Below, in pieces: positions 1 to 8,082 of a stretch of 15,061 nucleotides of DNA; position 1 is the first letter of the stretch; the number at the start of each line of letters is the position of its first letter. This DNA is from CAVVVS01 sp963751355 (lineage in GTDB: Bacteria > Bacteroidota > Ignavibacteria > Ignavibacteriales > Ignavibacteriaceae). The notes beneath the pieces are model-generated. The model was not told where the DNA came from. It saw nothing but the letters and a program-made list of their open reading frames with translations, and ran no database searches. The stretch lies in contig CAVVVS010000133.1 in NCBI GenBank assembly GCA_963751355.1, positions 1-15,061 of the forward strand, written 5' to 3'. A program made the position numbers and the translations under genes.

Positions 1-1110
1 GAAATTAGACTATCTATTATAGATAATCTAAAATATATAATTGGTGTGGAAACTGTAAGATTGTTTTTGATAAAGAAAGAAACCAATGAATTAATTGCCG
101 TTGTACAAGACGACAATGGTTCCCATCAAATAAAACTTGCGATGGGTGAGGGACTCACAGGTTATGCTGCTGAACAAAATGAGATCTTAAATATCAAAGA
201 TGCCGTATCTGATAACCGTTTCAACCCTTCCTTAGAAATAATTGATGACTTAGTTGTGAAGGATATACTGTGCTTCCCCTTAGCTAATAAAGCGGAAGAA
301 GTACTGGGAGTTGTCCAGCTTATTAACAGTAAAAATGGTGAGTTCACAAAAATAGATGAGAAAGTATTATATTTATTTTCTCCACATATTATTACTTCTT
401 TTGAACGAACTGAAAGATTTGATAAACTTATTCACGATGAACGATGGATATTTCTGGAAAAGTTTTCAAATTTCTTAATACAGGACATCACAACGCCGCT
501 ATTAACTATTAAACATTATGCCGATTTCATTAAAAGAAAGAACATTTCTGCAGAAGTAAACCAAGTTCTGGATATGCTAAGCGAACGGGCAAATTGGGAT
601 TTCGATCTTCTGCAAGCCACTAAAAATTACGCTTTAGGAAATCAAACAATTCATTTTCAGCAAGTTAATTTGGCTGAAAGCATGAATGAAATACTTGGTC
701 TTTTGGCAGAATATGTTGAATCAAGAAATGTTAACTTATTTAAGAAGTATGAAATTGATGCTCTGGTGAATTTAGACAAGAAAGCTTTCACACAGGTTTG
801 CTTCCAGATAGTGAAGAATGCTTGTGACGCTATGCCCGAAGGCGGCAATATCTACATAGTTACAAAAAAAGGCGACGATGAAGAATATATTAATATTGAA
901 ATTAGGGATTCTGGTAAAGGTATATCGGAGGATATAAAAGACAAAATATTTGAACCATTTTTCGTTTACGGTAAAGAAAAACATGCTGGTCTGGGATTAT
1001 CAATCGTAAAAAAAATTGTACAAGGGCATAACAGTAAAATATTTGTGAATAGTGAAGAAGGAGAGGGCTTAACTTTTAAAATTTCACTGCCCATTGCCCA
1101 GCCATTATAA
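1..1110 (+). CDS. GAF-domain sensor histidine kinase-like protein, 5' partial, lacking the phosphoacceptor His
   Basis: The frame is open from base 1, so the N-terminus lies outside the window; a GTG at 46 falls inside the GAF fold and is unlikely to be the start. Counting residues from base 1, about 10-125 form a GAF domain (small-ligand or redox sensing in this family), followed by a helical linker and a kinase core. The ATP-binding half is complete: N-box with Asn273 (KNACDAM), G1 box DSGKG at 303-307, F-box IFEPFF, and G2 box GLGLS from 330. The H-box should read HDIxTPL but reads QDITTPL, with Gln161 (codon CAG, 481-483) where the phosphorylated His belongs. No transmembrane segment is visible, so the visible part is probably cytosolic. 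No response regulator gene is in the window. It may be a catalytically altered pseudokinase, or act on a partner's His. The family is clear; signalling activity is doubtful. Confidence 0.85.
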   Translation, partial: EIRLSIIDNLKYIIGVETVRLFLIKKETNELIAVVQDDNGSHQIKLAMGEGLTGYAAEQNEILNIKDAVSDNRFNPSLEIIDDLVVKDILCFPLANKAEEVLGVVQLINSKNGEFTKIDEKVLYLFSPHIITSFERTERFDKLIHDERWIFLEKFSNFLIQDITTPLLTIKHYADFIKRKNISAEVNQVLDMLSERANWDFDLLQATKNYALGNQTIHFQQVNLAESMNEILGLLAEYVESRNVNLFKKYEIDALVNLDKKAFTQVCFQIVKNACDAMPEGGNIYIVTKKGDDEEYINIEIRDSGKGISEDIKDKIFEPFFVYGKEKHAGLGLSIVKKIVQGHNSKIFVNSEEGEGLTFKISLPIAQPL

Positions 1111-1149
1111 AGCTGCTTATCACTTTTTTATCTTTTATCATGAGGAGAA

Positions 1150-2073
1150 ATGTCCTTCAACTTAATTACAATATTAGGACCTACGGCCACAGGAAAAACA
1201 AAATTAGCCTCCCGTTTAGCCGCTGAATTCGATGGAGAAATTATATCTGCGGATTCGCGGCAAGTGTACAAAGGGATGGATATTGGTACCGGGAAAGATC
1301 TTGATGATTATTTAGTTGAAAATCAAATAATACCATGCCACCTGATAGACATAATTGAACCGCATAAGGAATTCAATCTTTTCCTTTTCAAAGAATATTT
1401 TTCAAAAATATTTATCAATATTAATAACAGAAAAAAGCTCCCATTTCTGGTGGGAGGCAGCGGCTTATACTTGAGTTCAGTACTGCAGTGCTATGATTTG
1501 CAAAAAGCAGATTTTAATAAAAATGAATATAATAAATTAAATATGTTGAGTTTAAAACAGTTGCAGGACATATTGCTGGGATTGAATTTAAAACTTCACA
1601 ATACTACAGACCTTATTAAGAGAGAAAGGATAGTCAAAGCAATTATAATTCAAAAATCGGAAGAGAAACAAATTAAAAAATTTAAGCGCGTAAACTCACT
1701 GGTTATTGGGATAAAATTCAGCAGAAATGAAATTAAAGAGAGAATTACGGATCGATTGAAAACCCGTTTGGATTCCGGGATGATAGAGGAAGTACAAAAG
1801 TTAATTGAAAATGGGATATCATTTGACAAATTAAATTTTTTCGGTCTTGAATATCGATACATAGGCATGTATTTAAAGGGTGAGCTTAATTATAATGATA
1901 TGTTTCAAAAGCTAAATAGTGCTATTCATAATTTCGCAAAACGTCAGATGACCTGGTTTCGCAAAATGGAAAGAGAAGGGATAAAAATAAATTGGATCGA
2001 GGGACCCGCTTTTGACACAGCCAGAGATATCATCTCAAAAAATATGTTTAACACCAAATTGACAAGTGTTTAA
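1150..2073 (+). CDS. miaA: tRNA dimethylallyltransferase MiaA
   Basis: Transfers a dimethylallyl group to N6 of A37 in tRNAs that read codons beginning with U, the first step towards ms2i6A; cytosolic. At 307 residues it has the usual family length. Visible motifs are the P-loop GPTATGKT (10-17), ISADSRQVYKGMDIGTGK with the conserved Asp35, the HLIDII..EFN segment, PFLVGGSGLYL, FFGLEYRYIG, and the tRNA-binding FAKRQMTWFRK near the C-terminus. The ATG at 1150 is the only good start because the same frame has a TGA at 1141-1143. An AGGAG at 1143-1147 is present but only 2 nt from the ATG, closer than usual. The gene follows the kinase-like gene by 39 bp and precedes the glycosyltransferase by 44 bp on the same strand, so cotranscription is likely but not shown. 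Confidence 0.97.
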   Translation: MSFNLITILGPTATGKTKLASRLAAEFDGEIISADSRQVYKGMDIGTGKDLDDYLVENQIIPCHLIDIIEPHKEFNLFLFKEYFSKIFININNRKKLPFLVGGSGLYLSSVLQCYDLQKADFNKNEYNKLNMLSLKQLQDILLGLNLKLHNTTDLIKRERIVKAIIIQKSEEKQIKKFKRVNSLVIGIKFSRNEIKERITDRLKTRLDSGMIEEVQKLIENGISFDKLNFFGLEYRYIGMYLKGELNYNDMFQKLNSAIHNFAKRQMTWFRKMEREGIKINWIEGPAFDTARDIISKNMFNTKLTSV

Positions 2074-2117
2074 AGCTTGTTTATTTAATACATTCGAATT
2101 TCATCATCGATTCCTCA

Positions 2118-3458
2118 ATGAAAACACCCCCCGAAAAAGTAACAAAATATTTAGATAAACAACATTTTAATAATTGGATATTAGAAACTATTCTCCAACA
2201 AAATAAAATTAAGATCGCTGTTGTAATACCCGTCATCGAAGAATATCAATTCATATCGCAGCTATTGAATTCTATAGGAAACAATGATAATAAGTACGCC
2301 CATGAAACGATTTTTATTTTTGTTATAAACAAACCTGTTTCCTCCGACAAAAAAACAAGAGAGGATAACTTAAAGTGCTTAAATCTATTGCGAAACATTA
2401 TCGACAAGCATGAGGGAATCGCAAGAAATTACAAGAAATTAAATAGTAATGGTTGGAATATCGGAGTAATCGATTGTTCATCCCCCGGAAAGGAACTACC
2501 CGTTAAAGACAGCGGGGTAGGTTTTGCCCGTAAAATCGGGATGGATTTAGCGCTCACTCTTTTTGATTATTCTTCTCCCGGGAAGAACATAATTGTGTGT
2601 CTGGACGCTGATTGCACAATTGAGAATAATTATATTACTGAAATAAACAAAGCTTTTAATGAAAGAAAGATTTCAAGCGCGGTTATAAATTTTGAACATG
2701 ATATTGATAGTTCATCCGAAACAGTTGAGGCAATAATTTGTTATGAAATATTTTTAAGGTATTATGTACTCGGATTAAGATTTGCCGGTTCTCCTTATGC
2801 TATTCATACCATCGGTTCAACCATAACGTGTGATCATAAAAGCTATATAAAAATAGGCGGAATGAATAAACGGAAAGCTGCGGAAGATTTTTATTTTTTG
2901 GAAAAACTTGTTAAGAATGTAAATGTTGATAAAATAACTTCAACTTCAGTTTATCCGTCCTCAAGAGGATCATGGCGCGTTCCTTTCGGGACAGGACAAA
3001 GAGTTAACAGGTTTTTATCAAAGACACAGAATGAGTATTTGCTTTATAATCCTATAGGTTTCTTTCTATTGAAGGATTGGCTGCAGATTTTCAACTCAGA
3101 TGAAATATGTACCGGTGAGCAATATCTTGAAAAAGCTACCCATCTTGATAAAGATCTTCACCAATTTTTGATAACACAAAATTTTCAGCAAGCATGGGAC
3201 AAAATATTAAAAAATTCGGGGAGCAGCGAACAGGTAAACTTACAAAAAAAATTTTGGTTCGATGGTTTTAAGACTATGAAGTTAATTCATCATTTAAGAG
3301 ATTCGGCATATCCGATGATCAATATGTTCGATGCCCTGGATGAATTATTAATGCGAATTGGAATAATTGAAAAAGTTCAAAGGAATAAAACTCCATTGCC
3401 CGGGTTAAATATTCAAAAGCAATATTTATACTTGCTGCGTGAATTAGATATGCATTAA
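2118..3458 (+). CDS. GT2-like (GT-A fold) glycosyltransferase, substrate unknown
   Basis: Predicted nucleotide-sugar-dependent glycosyltransferase of 446 residues. After about 30 leading residues, KIAVVIPVIEE (about 33-43) matches the first strand and loop of a GT-A fold. CLDADC has the metal- and sugar-binding DxD-type motif at Asp163-Asp165. HTIGSTITCDHKSYIKIGGM resembles the acceptor-side segment of GT2 enzymes, and KAAEDFYFLEKL supplies an ED pair at 256-257 in the place of the GT2 catalytic base. Residues from about 300 form a mostly helical extension I do not recognise. There is no signal peptide or membrane segment, so it is probably cytosolic. No other sugar or cell-wall gene is nearby, so the product cannot be inferred. 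No Shine-Dalgarno sequence precedes the ATG at 2118. Fold assignment is fairly safe; acceptor and donor are unknown. Confidence 0.8.
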   Translation: MKTPPEKVTKYLDKQHFNNWILETILQQNKIKIAVVIPVIEEYQFISQLLNSIGNNDNKYAHETIFIFVINKPVSSDKKTREDNLKCLNLLRNIIDKHEGIARNYKKLNSNGWNIGVIDCSSPGKELPVKDSGVGFARKIGMDLALTLFDYSSPGKNIIVCLDADCTIENNYITEINKAFNERKISSAVINFEHDIDSSSETVEAIICYEIFLRYYVLGLRFAGSPYAIHTIGSTITCDHKSYIKIGGMNKRKAAEDFYFLEKLVKNVNVDKITSTSVYPSSRGSWRVPFGTGQRVNRFLSKTQNEYLLYNPIGFFLLKDWLQIFNSDEICTGEQYLEKATHLDKDLHQFLITQNFQQAWDKILKNSGSSEQVNLQKKFWFDGFKTMKLIHHLRDSAYPMINMFDALDELLMRIGIIEKVQRNKTPLPGLNIQKQYLYLLRELDMH

Positions 3459-3542
3459 ATTGAAATCAAATCACACTATGAGTTCGATTAAAGAGATAAA
3501 AATCAGTAAATTTTAGTATTAAAAATTAAAGCTTTGGTTTTT

Positions 3543-5021
3543 ATGATAATAAAAAAATCACATGACGAAATAGAAAATTTTCTTGTTGACGCCTCGAACT
3601 TCAAAGGTAAATGTGATGCCGTATATTTTCCTGAAAATCTTACGGAAATTCAGGAAGTGTTAAGGGAAGCGAATAAAAATAAAACACCTGTTACAATTGC
3701 CGGTAACGGAACCGGTTTAACGGGCGCCCGGGTTCCTGAAGGCGGAATAGTTATAGCAACAGATAAAATAAATAAAGTGTTAGAAATCAATCATGAAAAA
3801 ATGTACGCGATAGTTGAGCCGGGAGTGATATTAGCCGACTTCCAGAGTTTATTGAAAGAAAAGCAATTAATGTATCCGCCTGATCCGACAGAAAAAAATT
3901 GTTATATCGGCGGGACTGTTGCCACCAATGCTTCGGGAGAAAAAACGTTCAAATACGGTCCTACCAGAGATTACATAATTGCACTTGATGTACTGCTTGC
4001 GAACGGAGAGGTGTTGAAACTTCAAAGAGGTCAACAAAAAGCCTCAGGATACGATTTGGAGTTAAGCACAGAAGAGGGAACTAAATTTAAGTTTAAAGTT
4101 CCCGACTACGATATGCCGAATACTAAGAACGCATCGGGTTATTTTTGTAAAAAAGATATGGACGCTATTGAACTTTTCATTGGCTCGGAAGGTACTTTGG
4201 GTGTTATTGGCAAAATCAAATTAAAACTCGTTCCGCTTCCTGAAAAAATTATTTCGTGTGTTGTTTTTTTCGATGATGAAAATAATGCTCTTTCTTTTAT
4301 TCAAAAAGCCAGGGATATTTCTTTTAATACAAAACTGAGAAGAGACGATAGATGCATTGAAGCTTTAGCACTTGAATTTTTTGATGAAAATGCATTGAGA
4401 TTTCTTTCCGATGAATATCCCCAGGTTCCGCAAAACGCAAAAGCGGGTATCTGGTTTGAGCAGGAAGTTACTGCTGAGAATGAAGAATCATTTTTCGAGT
4501 GCTGGGTTGATTTAATAACAAAATGCAGCGGTGACGAAGAAAGCGCCTGGTTTGCGGTAACGGAATCCGATAAAAAGAAAATACAGGAATTCAGGCATGC
4601 AATATCGGTAAAAGTAAATGAGTATATGTCCGGTAAAAGTTTTAAGAAATTGGGCACCGACGCTGCTGTACCGGATGATGCATTTGAGCAGTTTTATTTC
4701 TTTTGTAAAGACCTGGTTGAAAAAAATGACATCGATTACGTTAATTACGGTCATTTCGGAAATTCTCATATGCATTTGAACTTACTTCCTAAAAACGATG
4801 AAGAGAATAAGCTTTGCAAAGAGATCTATCACACTATTTGTTCCCGGGCAGTTAAATTAGGTGGAACGGTTTCAGCAGAACACGGTATCGGAAAATTCAA
4901 AACAGACTATCTATTGGAAATGTACGGAAAAGAAAATATTGAAAAGATGATAAACTTAAAGAAAATTTTTGATCCGAATTTCATCTTAGGACGGGGGAAT
5001 ATATTCAAACCGGAAACCTAA
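3543..5021 (+). CDS. FAD-binding oxidase, GlcD / D-lactate dehydrogenase type
   Basis: Flavoprotein that probably oxidises a D-2-hydroxy acid such as D-lactate, glycolate or 2-hydroxyglutarate to the 2-oxo acid. With the ATG at 3543 it has 492 residues. The N-terminal PCMH-type FAD domain shows GNGTGLTGARVPEGG (from 54), PDPTEKNCYIGGTVATNASG (Asp114, Gly123-Gly124) and KYGPTRDYI. The cap and C-terminal oxidase domain ends with YGHFGNSHMHLNL (His404, His409, His411) and SAEHGIGKFKTDYL (Glu446, His447), the usual metal- and substrate-site region of this family. There is no C-terminal iron-sulfur domain, so it resembles GlcD alone rather than a fused GlcD-GlcF. A TTG at 3534 would add three residues, but the ATG is a likelier start. 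The gene ends 4 bp before the convergent metallopeptidase gene. Family certain, substrate not determinable. Confidence 0.92.
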   Translation: MIIKKSHDEIENFLVDASNFKGKCDAVYFPENLTEIQEVLREANKNKTPVTIAGNGTGLTGARVPEGGIVIATDKINKVLEINHEKMYAIVEPGVILADFQSLLKEKQLMYPPDPTEKNCYIGGTVATNASGEKTFKYGPTRDYIIALDVLLANGEVLKLQRGQQKASGYDLELSTEEGTKFKFKVPDYDMPNTKNASGYFCKKDMDAIELFIGSEGTLGVIGKIKLKLVPLPEKIISCVVFFDDENNALSFIQKARDISFNTKLRRDDRCIEALALEFFDENALRFLSDEYPQVPQNAKAGIWFEQEVTAENEESFFECWVDLITKCSGDEESAWFAVTESDKKKIQEFRHAISVKVNEYMSGKSFKKLGTDAAVPDDAFEQFYFFCKDLVEKNDIDYVNYGHFGNSHMHLNLLPKNDEENKLCKEIYHTICSRAVKLGGTVSAEHGIGKFKTDYLLEMYGKENIEKMINLKKIFDPNFILGRGNIFKPET

Positions 5022-5025
5022 TAGT

Positions 5026-5718
5026 TTAATAAATACCTCCCCGCAATTCCTTTTTTAATTTTTTATATTCAGGGCAGTATTCTGCAACTAAAGCCCAAAA
5101 TTTTTTTGAATGATTCATTTCCCTGCGGTGACAGAGTTCATGAATTATTACATAATCTATCACGTCATTATTGTATCTCATTAATTTATAGTTAAAAGAT
5201 AAATTTCCACGCGTAGAACAACTCCCCCACCTTGTTTTTTGTCCGCGTATTGTTACCCTGTTAATTTCAATATTATATTTATTGGCTAATTCATAAGCCC
5301 TGTTAACCAAATGATTTCTTCCTATCTGCTTTAACCACTTATCATAAATAACTTCACTTGATAAGGAGCTTCCGGCAGGACTAATGATGCACAATTCGTT
5401 CTCCTTGATCGAGGCTTGATGGTTTTTTGCAAATAATTCATATTCATGCCTGACTTCTAATTCCTTTCCCAGGAATAAAAATTCAGGTGATTTGTTTACC
5501 TTCGGAGCTAAGTGTTTTTTAATCCAATCAGCTTTCTTAAGTAAAAATTTTTCTGCTTCCTTTAACTCATAACCGCGCGGAATTATTAATTCCAGTTCGC
5601 TGCCGTGACTAATCTGCAGGCGCATGTATTTTGCTATTTTACTATAACGAACTTTATAAGTTATTTCTTCATGCTGAATCCTGATCGAACGGGTAATATA
5701 TGGAGTATTCTTTGCCAA
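5026..5718 (-). CDS. YgjP/SprT-like zinc metallopeptidase (M48-like, DUF45 family)
   Basis: Predicted cytosolic zinc-dependent peptidase of 230 residues, a usual length for the family. The N-terminal half carries the family pattern of a short strand-rich region, then PRGYELKEAEKFLLKKADWI (about 48-67). GQKTRWGSCSTRGNLSFNYK is the family's signature loop. The active site is HELCH at 193-197, with His193 and His197 as zinc ligands and Glu194 as catalyst, followed by NHSKKFW with His203 as a likely third ligand. The start is a TTG at 5718: a TAG lies directly upstream in frame, and the next internal Met (residue 32) would cut into the conserved domain. It lies 86 bp downstream of cysS on the same strand and converges on the FAD oxidase gene with only 4 bp between stops. 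The physiological substrate of the family is poorly known. Confidence 0.9.
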   Translation of the reverse strand: MAKNTPYITRSIRIQHEEITYKVRYSKIAKYMRLQISHGSELELIIPRGYELKEAEKFLLKKADWIKKHLAPKVNKSPEFLFLGKELEVRHEYELFAKNHQASIKENELCIISPAGSSLSSEVIYDKWLKQIGRNHLVNRAYELANKYNIEINRVTIRGQKTRWGSCSTRGNLSFNYKLMRYNNDVIDYVIIHELCHRREMNHSKKFWALVAEYCPEYKKLKKELRGGIY

Positions 5719-5804
5719 CTATTCGTAAACTTTGCCTGATTAATTTCGACAGATTTGTTATATAATTTTTTCTTTTAGGGATTATAAACAAATCAGTTTT
5801 GGTT

Positions 5805-7214
5805 TTAAACTTTTTTGTAAGTAGTCTTTTCCTTAGAATCCTGAAGAACAATTCCTATAGCAGTTAAGCGGTCTCTGATCTTATCAGCAAGAGTATAATT
5901 TTTTTCATTTTTCGCCTCACTTCTAAGATTTATAAGAAGTTCGATTAGTTCGCTTTCAAGACTTCCGTCACTAACTTTGTTCAGATTTTCAAAATTCAAT
6001 ATCCCTAATACACCTTGAGCAGTTTTTTCAAGGAACGTTTTTGCATGAATGTAAAATGCTTTATCAATATGTTCATTCTCCGATATGGTTCTATTTACGT
6101 CGCGTACAAAATCAAAAATTACTGCCGTAGCCTGCGGTGTATTAAAATCGTCATCCATCGCTTCTTCAAATGCATTCACATAGCGGTTGAAATCGAATCC
6201 CAGAACAGAGCCTTCATTATCATGTTTTAATTCTTCCTCAATTTTTTCTGCAATGTTTACTAATTTTTCCAATCCCTTTTGAGCGGATTGAAGAAATTCC
6301 TCACTAAAGTTCAAAGGTCCTGCATAATGAGTCTGTGCAAACGACATTCTAATTGCCTCTGCTGAATATGTCTTCAAAATTTCTCTTGCAGTAAAAAAAT
6401 TACCAAGCGATTTTGACATCTTTTCATTATTAATATTCAGAAATCCAAAATGCATCCAGTAATTAACAAATTTTTGACCGGAAGCTGCCTCGCTTTGTGC
6501 AATCTCATTCTCATGGTGTGGAAATATCAGATCATTTCCTCCTGCATGAATATCAAAGGTATTTCCCAAATGTTTGCAGCTCATGGCGGAGCATTCGATA
6601 TGCCAGCCCGGTCTTCCCTTACCCCAGGGGCTATCCCATGACGGTTCCCCTTCTTTTGCTTTTTTCCAAAGAGCAAAATCCAGCGGATTCTTTTTCTCTT
6701 CATTTATTTCTATTCTTGAACCGGATTCCAATTCATCGATTTTCTTTCCGCTGAGTTTTCCGTAGCCGTTAAACTTTGATACATTATAGAAAACGTTTCC
6801 GTTTACATTGTAAGCAAGACCTTTTTCTTCAAGATTTTCCACCATGCTTATTATGTCATCCATATGTTCGGTTGCTTTAGGATAAACATCGGCTTCTTGA
6901 ACTCCGAGCCTTTTAATGTCCTCTAGAAACGCATCTATAAACTTAGACGTAATTTTAGTAGTATCGATTTTTTGTTCATTCGCCTTTTTAATAATTTTAT
7001 CTTCTACATCGGTTAGGTTCATTACATACTTAACATTATATCCCTTATAAATTAAATATTTGCGAATAATATCACCCATAATGAATGAACGTGCGTTCCC
7101 GATATGAAAATAATCATAAACTGTAGGTCCGCAGTTATACATATGCACATTCGGCGGATTAATGGGCTTAAATTCTTCTTTTTTCTTACTTAATGAATTA
7201 TAGATTTTCAGCAT
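5805..7214 (-). CDS. cysS: Cysteine--tRNA ligase (CysRS)
   Basis: Charges tRNA-Cys with cysteine; class I synthetase, cytosolic, usually monomeric. Length 469 residues, normal for bacterial CysRS. The N-terminal MYNCGPTVYDYFHIGNARSF holds the zinc ligand Cys28 and the HIGH-type motif HIGN (37-40). Further zinc-site segments are GWHIECSAMSCKHLG and FPHHENEIAQSEA. KMSKS occurs at 265-269, followed by LGNFFTAREIL. The C-terminal part has the helical DALR-like anticodon region ending in LADKIRDRLTAIGIVLQDS. The start is an ATG at 7214; the preceding bases show only a weak purine stretch. It is transcribed away from the ketolase gene, so its promoter must lie within the 199-bp gap or closer. No truncation or missing catalytic residue is visible. 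Confidence 0.97.
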   Translation of the reverse strand: MLKIYNSLSKKKEEFKPINPPNVHMYNCGPTVYDYFHIGNARSFIMGDIIRKYLIYKGYNVKYVMNLTDVEDKIIKKANEQKIDTTKITSKFIDAFLEDIKRLGVQEADVYPKATEHMDDIISMVENLEEKGLAYNVNGNVFYNVSKFNGYGKLSGKKIDELESGSRIEINEEKKNPLDFALWKKAKEGEPSWDSPWGKGRPGWHIECSAMSCKHLGNTFDIHAGGNDLIFPHHENEIAQSEAASGQKFVNYWMHFGFLNINNEKMSKSLGNFFTAREILKTYSAEAIRMSFAQTHYAGPLNFSEEFLQSAQKGLEKLVNIAEKIEEELKHDNEGSVLGFDFNRYVNAFEEAMDDDFNTPQATAVIFDFVRDVNRTISENEHIDKAFYIHAKTFLEKTAQGVLGILNFENLNKVSDGSLESELIELLINLRSEAKNEKNYTLADKIRDRLTAIGIVLQDSKEKTTYKKV

Positions 7215-7413
7215 TCTATTCTTATTGTTTATTTAATATTGAATTTTTACATCTGCAAGATAACCATTTTACAAATGAATTTTAACCATACATAGCTAAA
7301 TGTGAACTAAATGTGTTATCAATTTGTTAATTAATTAAATTATAAAAGAATTATAACTTGGTAATACTGTATTAATTTATCTTTTATTAAAATAATATAA
7401 AAGAGATACATAA
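7215..7413. promoter_or_regulatory. Divergent intergenic region between cysS and the ketolase gene
   Basis: A very AT-rich stretch of 199 bp between two genes read in opposite directions, so at least two promoters must lie here. I could not pick a convincing -35/-10 pair or Bacteroidetes-type TAnnTTTG element on either strand. It contains the direct repeat listed separately, an AT-only palindromic run (TTAATTAATTAA) near 7328-7339, and a purine-rich AAGAGA about 7 bp before the ketolase ATG that can serve as its ribosome binding site. Confidence 0.5.
7296..7315. repeat. Two 9-bp direct repeats, 11-bp period (CTAAATGTG)
   Basis: CTAAATGTG occurs at 7296-7304 and again at 7307-7315, separated by AA. 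The 11-bp period places both copies on nearly the same DNA face, as expected of a tandem protein-binding site, and the location between two divergent start codons suits an operator. No regulator gene is adjacent, and a chance match in AT-rich DNA is possible. Confidence 0.4.
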
Positions 7414-8082
7414 ATGGGAGTATTTATTGCGACTATTATAATATCGGCGTGGTTTCTGCATTTACTTTATTCACTTGCATTTGTACGGATTGACCTTACC
7501 AATCCCTTATTTTATTTTAACATTTTACTGCAGGGATATCTTTTTACCGGCTTGTTCATCACAGCACACGATTCAATGCACGGTACTTTGAGCAAGAATC
7601 AACGGATAAATAAATTTTTTGGACAATTGTCTGCATCTTTATTTGCATGCATGTCTTATCGCAAGTTAACAGCTAATCATTTTATGCATCATAAAAAACC
7701 CGGTACCGAAAACGATCCGGATTTTTCAATAAAGAGCCAAAACTTTTTTGTTTGGTGGGTAACCTTCATATTCAGGTATTTAACAGTTATCCAAATAATT
7801 TGTATGGCGGCAATTTATAATGTTTTAAAATTTTGGTTTAACGAGATAAACATAATATTCTTTTGGGTAGTTCCTGCAGCTTTAAGCACGTTTCAATTAT
7901 TTTATTTCGGCACATACTCCCCGCATAAAAAACCTCACGAAAATTTTATGCAGCCTCATAAGGCAAGGACTCAAAATAAAAATCATCTGTGGGCAATGTT
8001 AAGCTGTTATTTTTTCGGTTATCATTTTGAACATCATGAATATCCGCATGTTCCGTGGTGGAAGTTATATAAAGTCAAATAG
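7414..8082 (+). CDS. crtW: CrtW-type beta-carotene ketolase (membrane fatty-acid-desaturase fold)
   Basis: Predicted integral-membrane di-iron oxygenase that introduces keto groups at C4 of the beta-ionone rings, giving echinenone, canthaxanthin or related ketocarotenoids. Length 222 residues, slightly shorter than typical CrtW (about 240-260) because the N-terminal tail is short; a TAA at 7411-7413 lies in frame directly before the ATG, so the start is fixed. All three His clusters are present: GLFITAHDSMHGT (His52, His56), NHFMHHKKPGTENDPDF (His89, His92, His93) and YHFEHHEYPHVPWW (His204, His207, His208). FYFGTYSPHKKP is also CrtW-like and argues against a plain acyl desaturase. Hydrophobic segments lie at about 2-22, 32-50, 110-135 and 146-168. 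No crtB, crtI or crtY gene is in the window. Its last 8 bp overlap the convergent methyltransferase gene. Assigned to CrtW rather than CrtR/desaturase with moderate certainty. Confidence 0.78.
   Translation: MGVFIATIIISAWFLHLLYSLAFVRIDLTNPLFYFNILLQGYLFTGLFITAHDSMHGTLSKNQRINKFFGQLSASLFACMSYRKLTANHFMHHKKPGTENDPDFSIKSQNFFVWWVTFIFRYLTVIQIICMAAIYNVLKFWFNEINIIFFWVVPAALSTFQLFYFGTYSPHKKPHENFMQPHKARTQNKNHLWAMLSCYFFGYHFEHHEYPHVPWWKLYKVK

Noticed and set aside
2062..2080. ACAAG/CTTGT inverted repeat over the miaA stop codon, followed by a T-rich stretch
   Set aside because: Only a 5-bp AT-rich stem with a 9-nt loop, and the T run is interrupted; too weak to call a terminator.
3478..3516. A 12-codon ATG-to-TAG frame before the FAD oxidase gene
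   Set aside because: Too short, no Shine-Dalgarno, and peptide content uninformative; no attenuator-like hairpin accompanies it.
4301..4775. Two minus-strand frames of 118 and 87 codons within the FAD oxidase gene
   Set aside because: They overlap conserved oxidase sequence in antisense and have no family features or ribosome binding sites.
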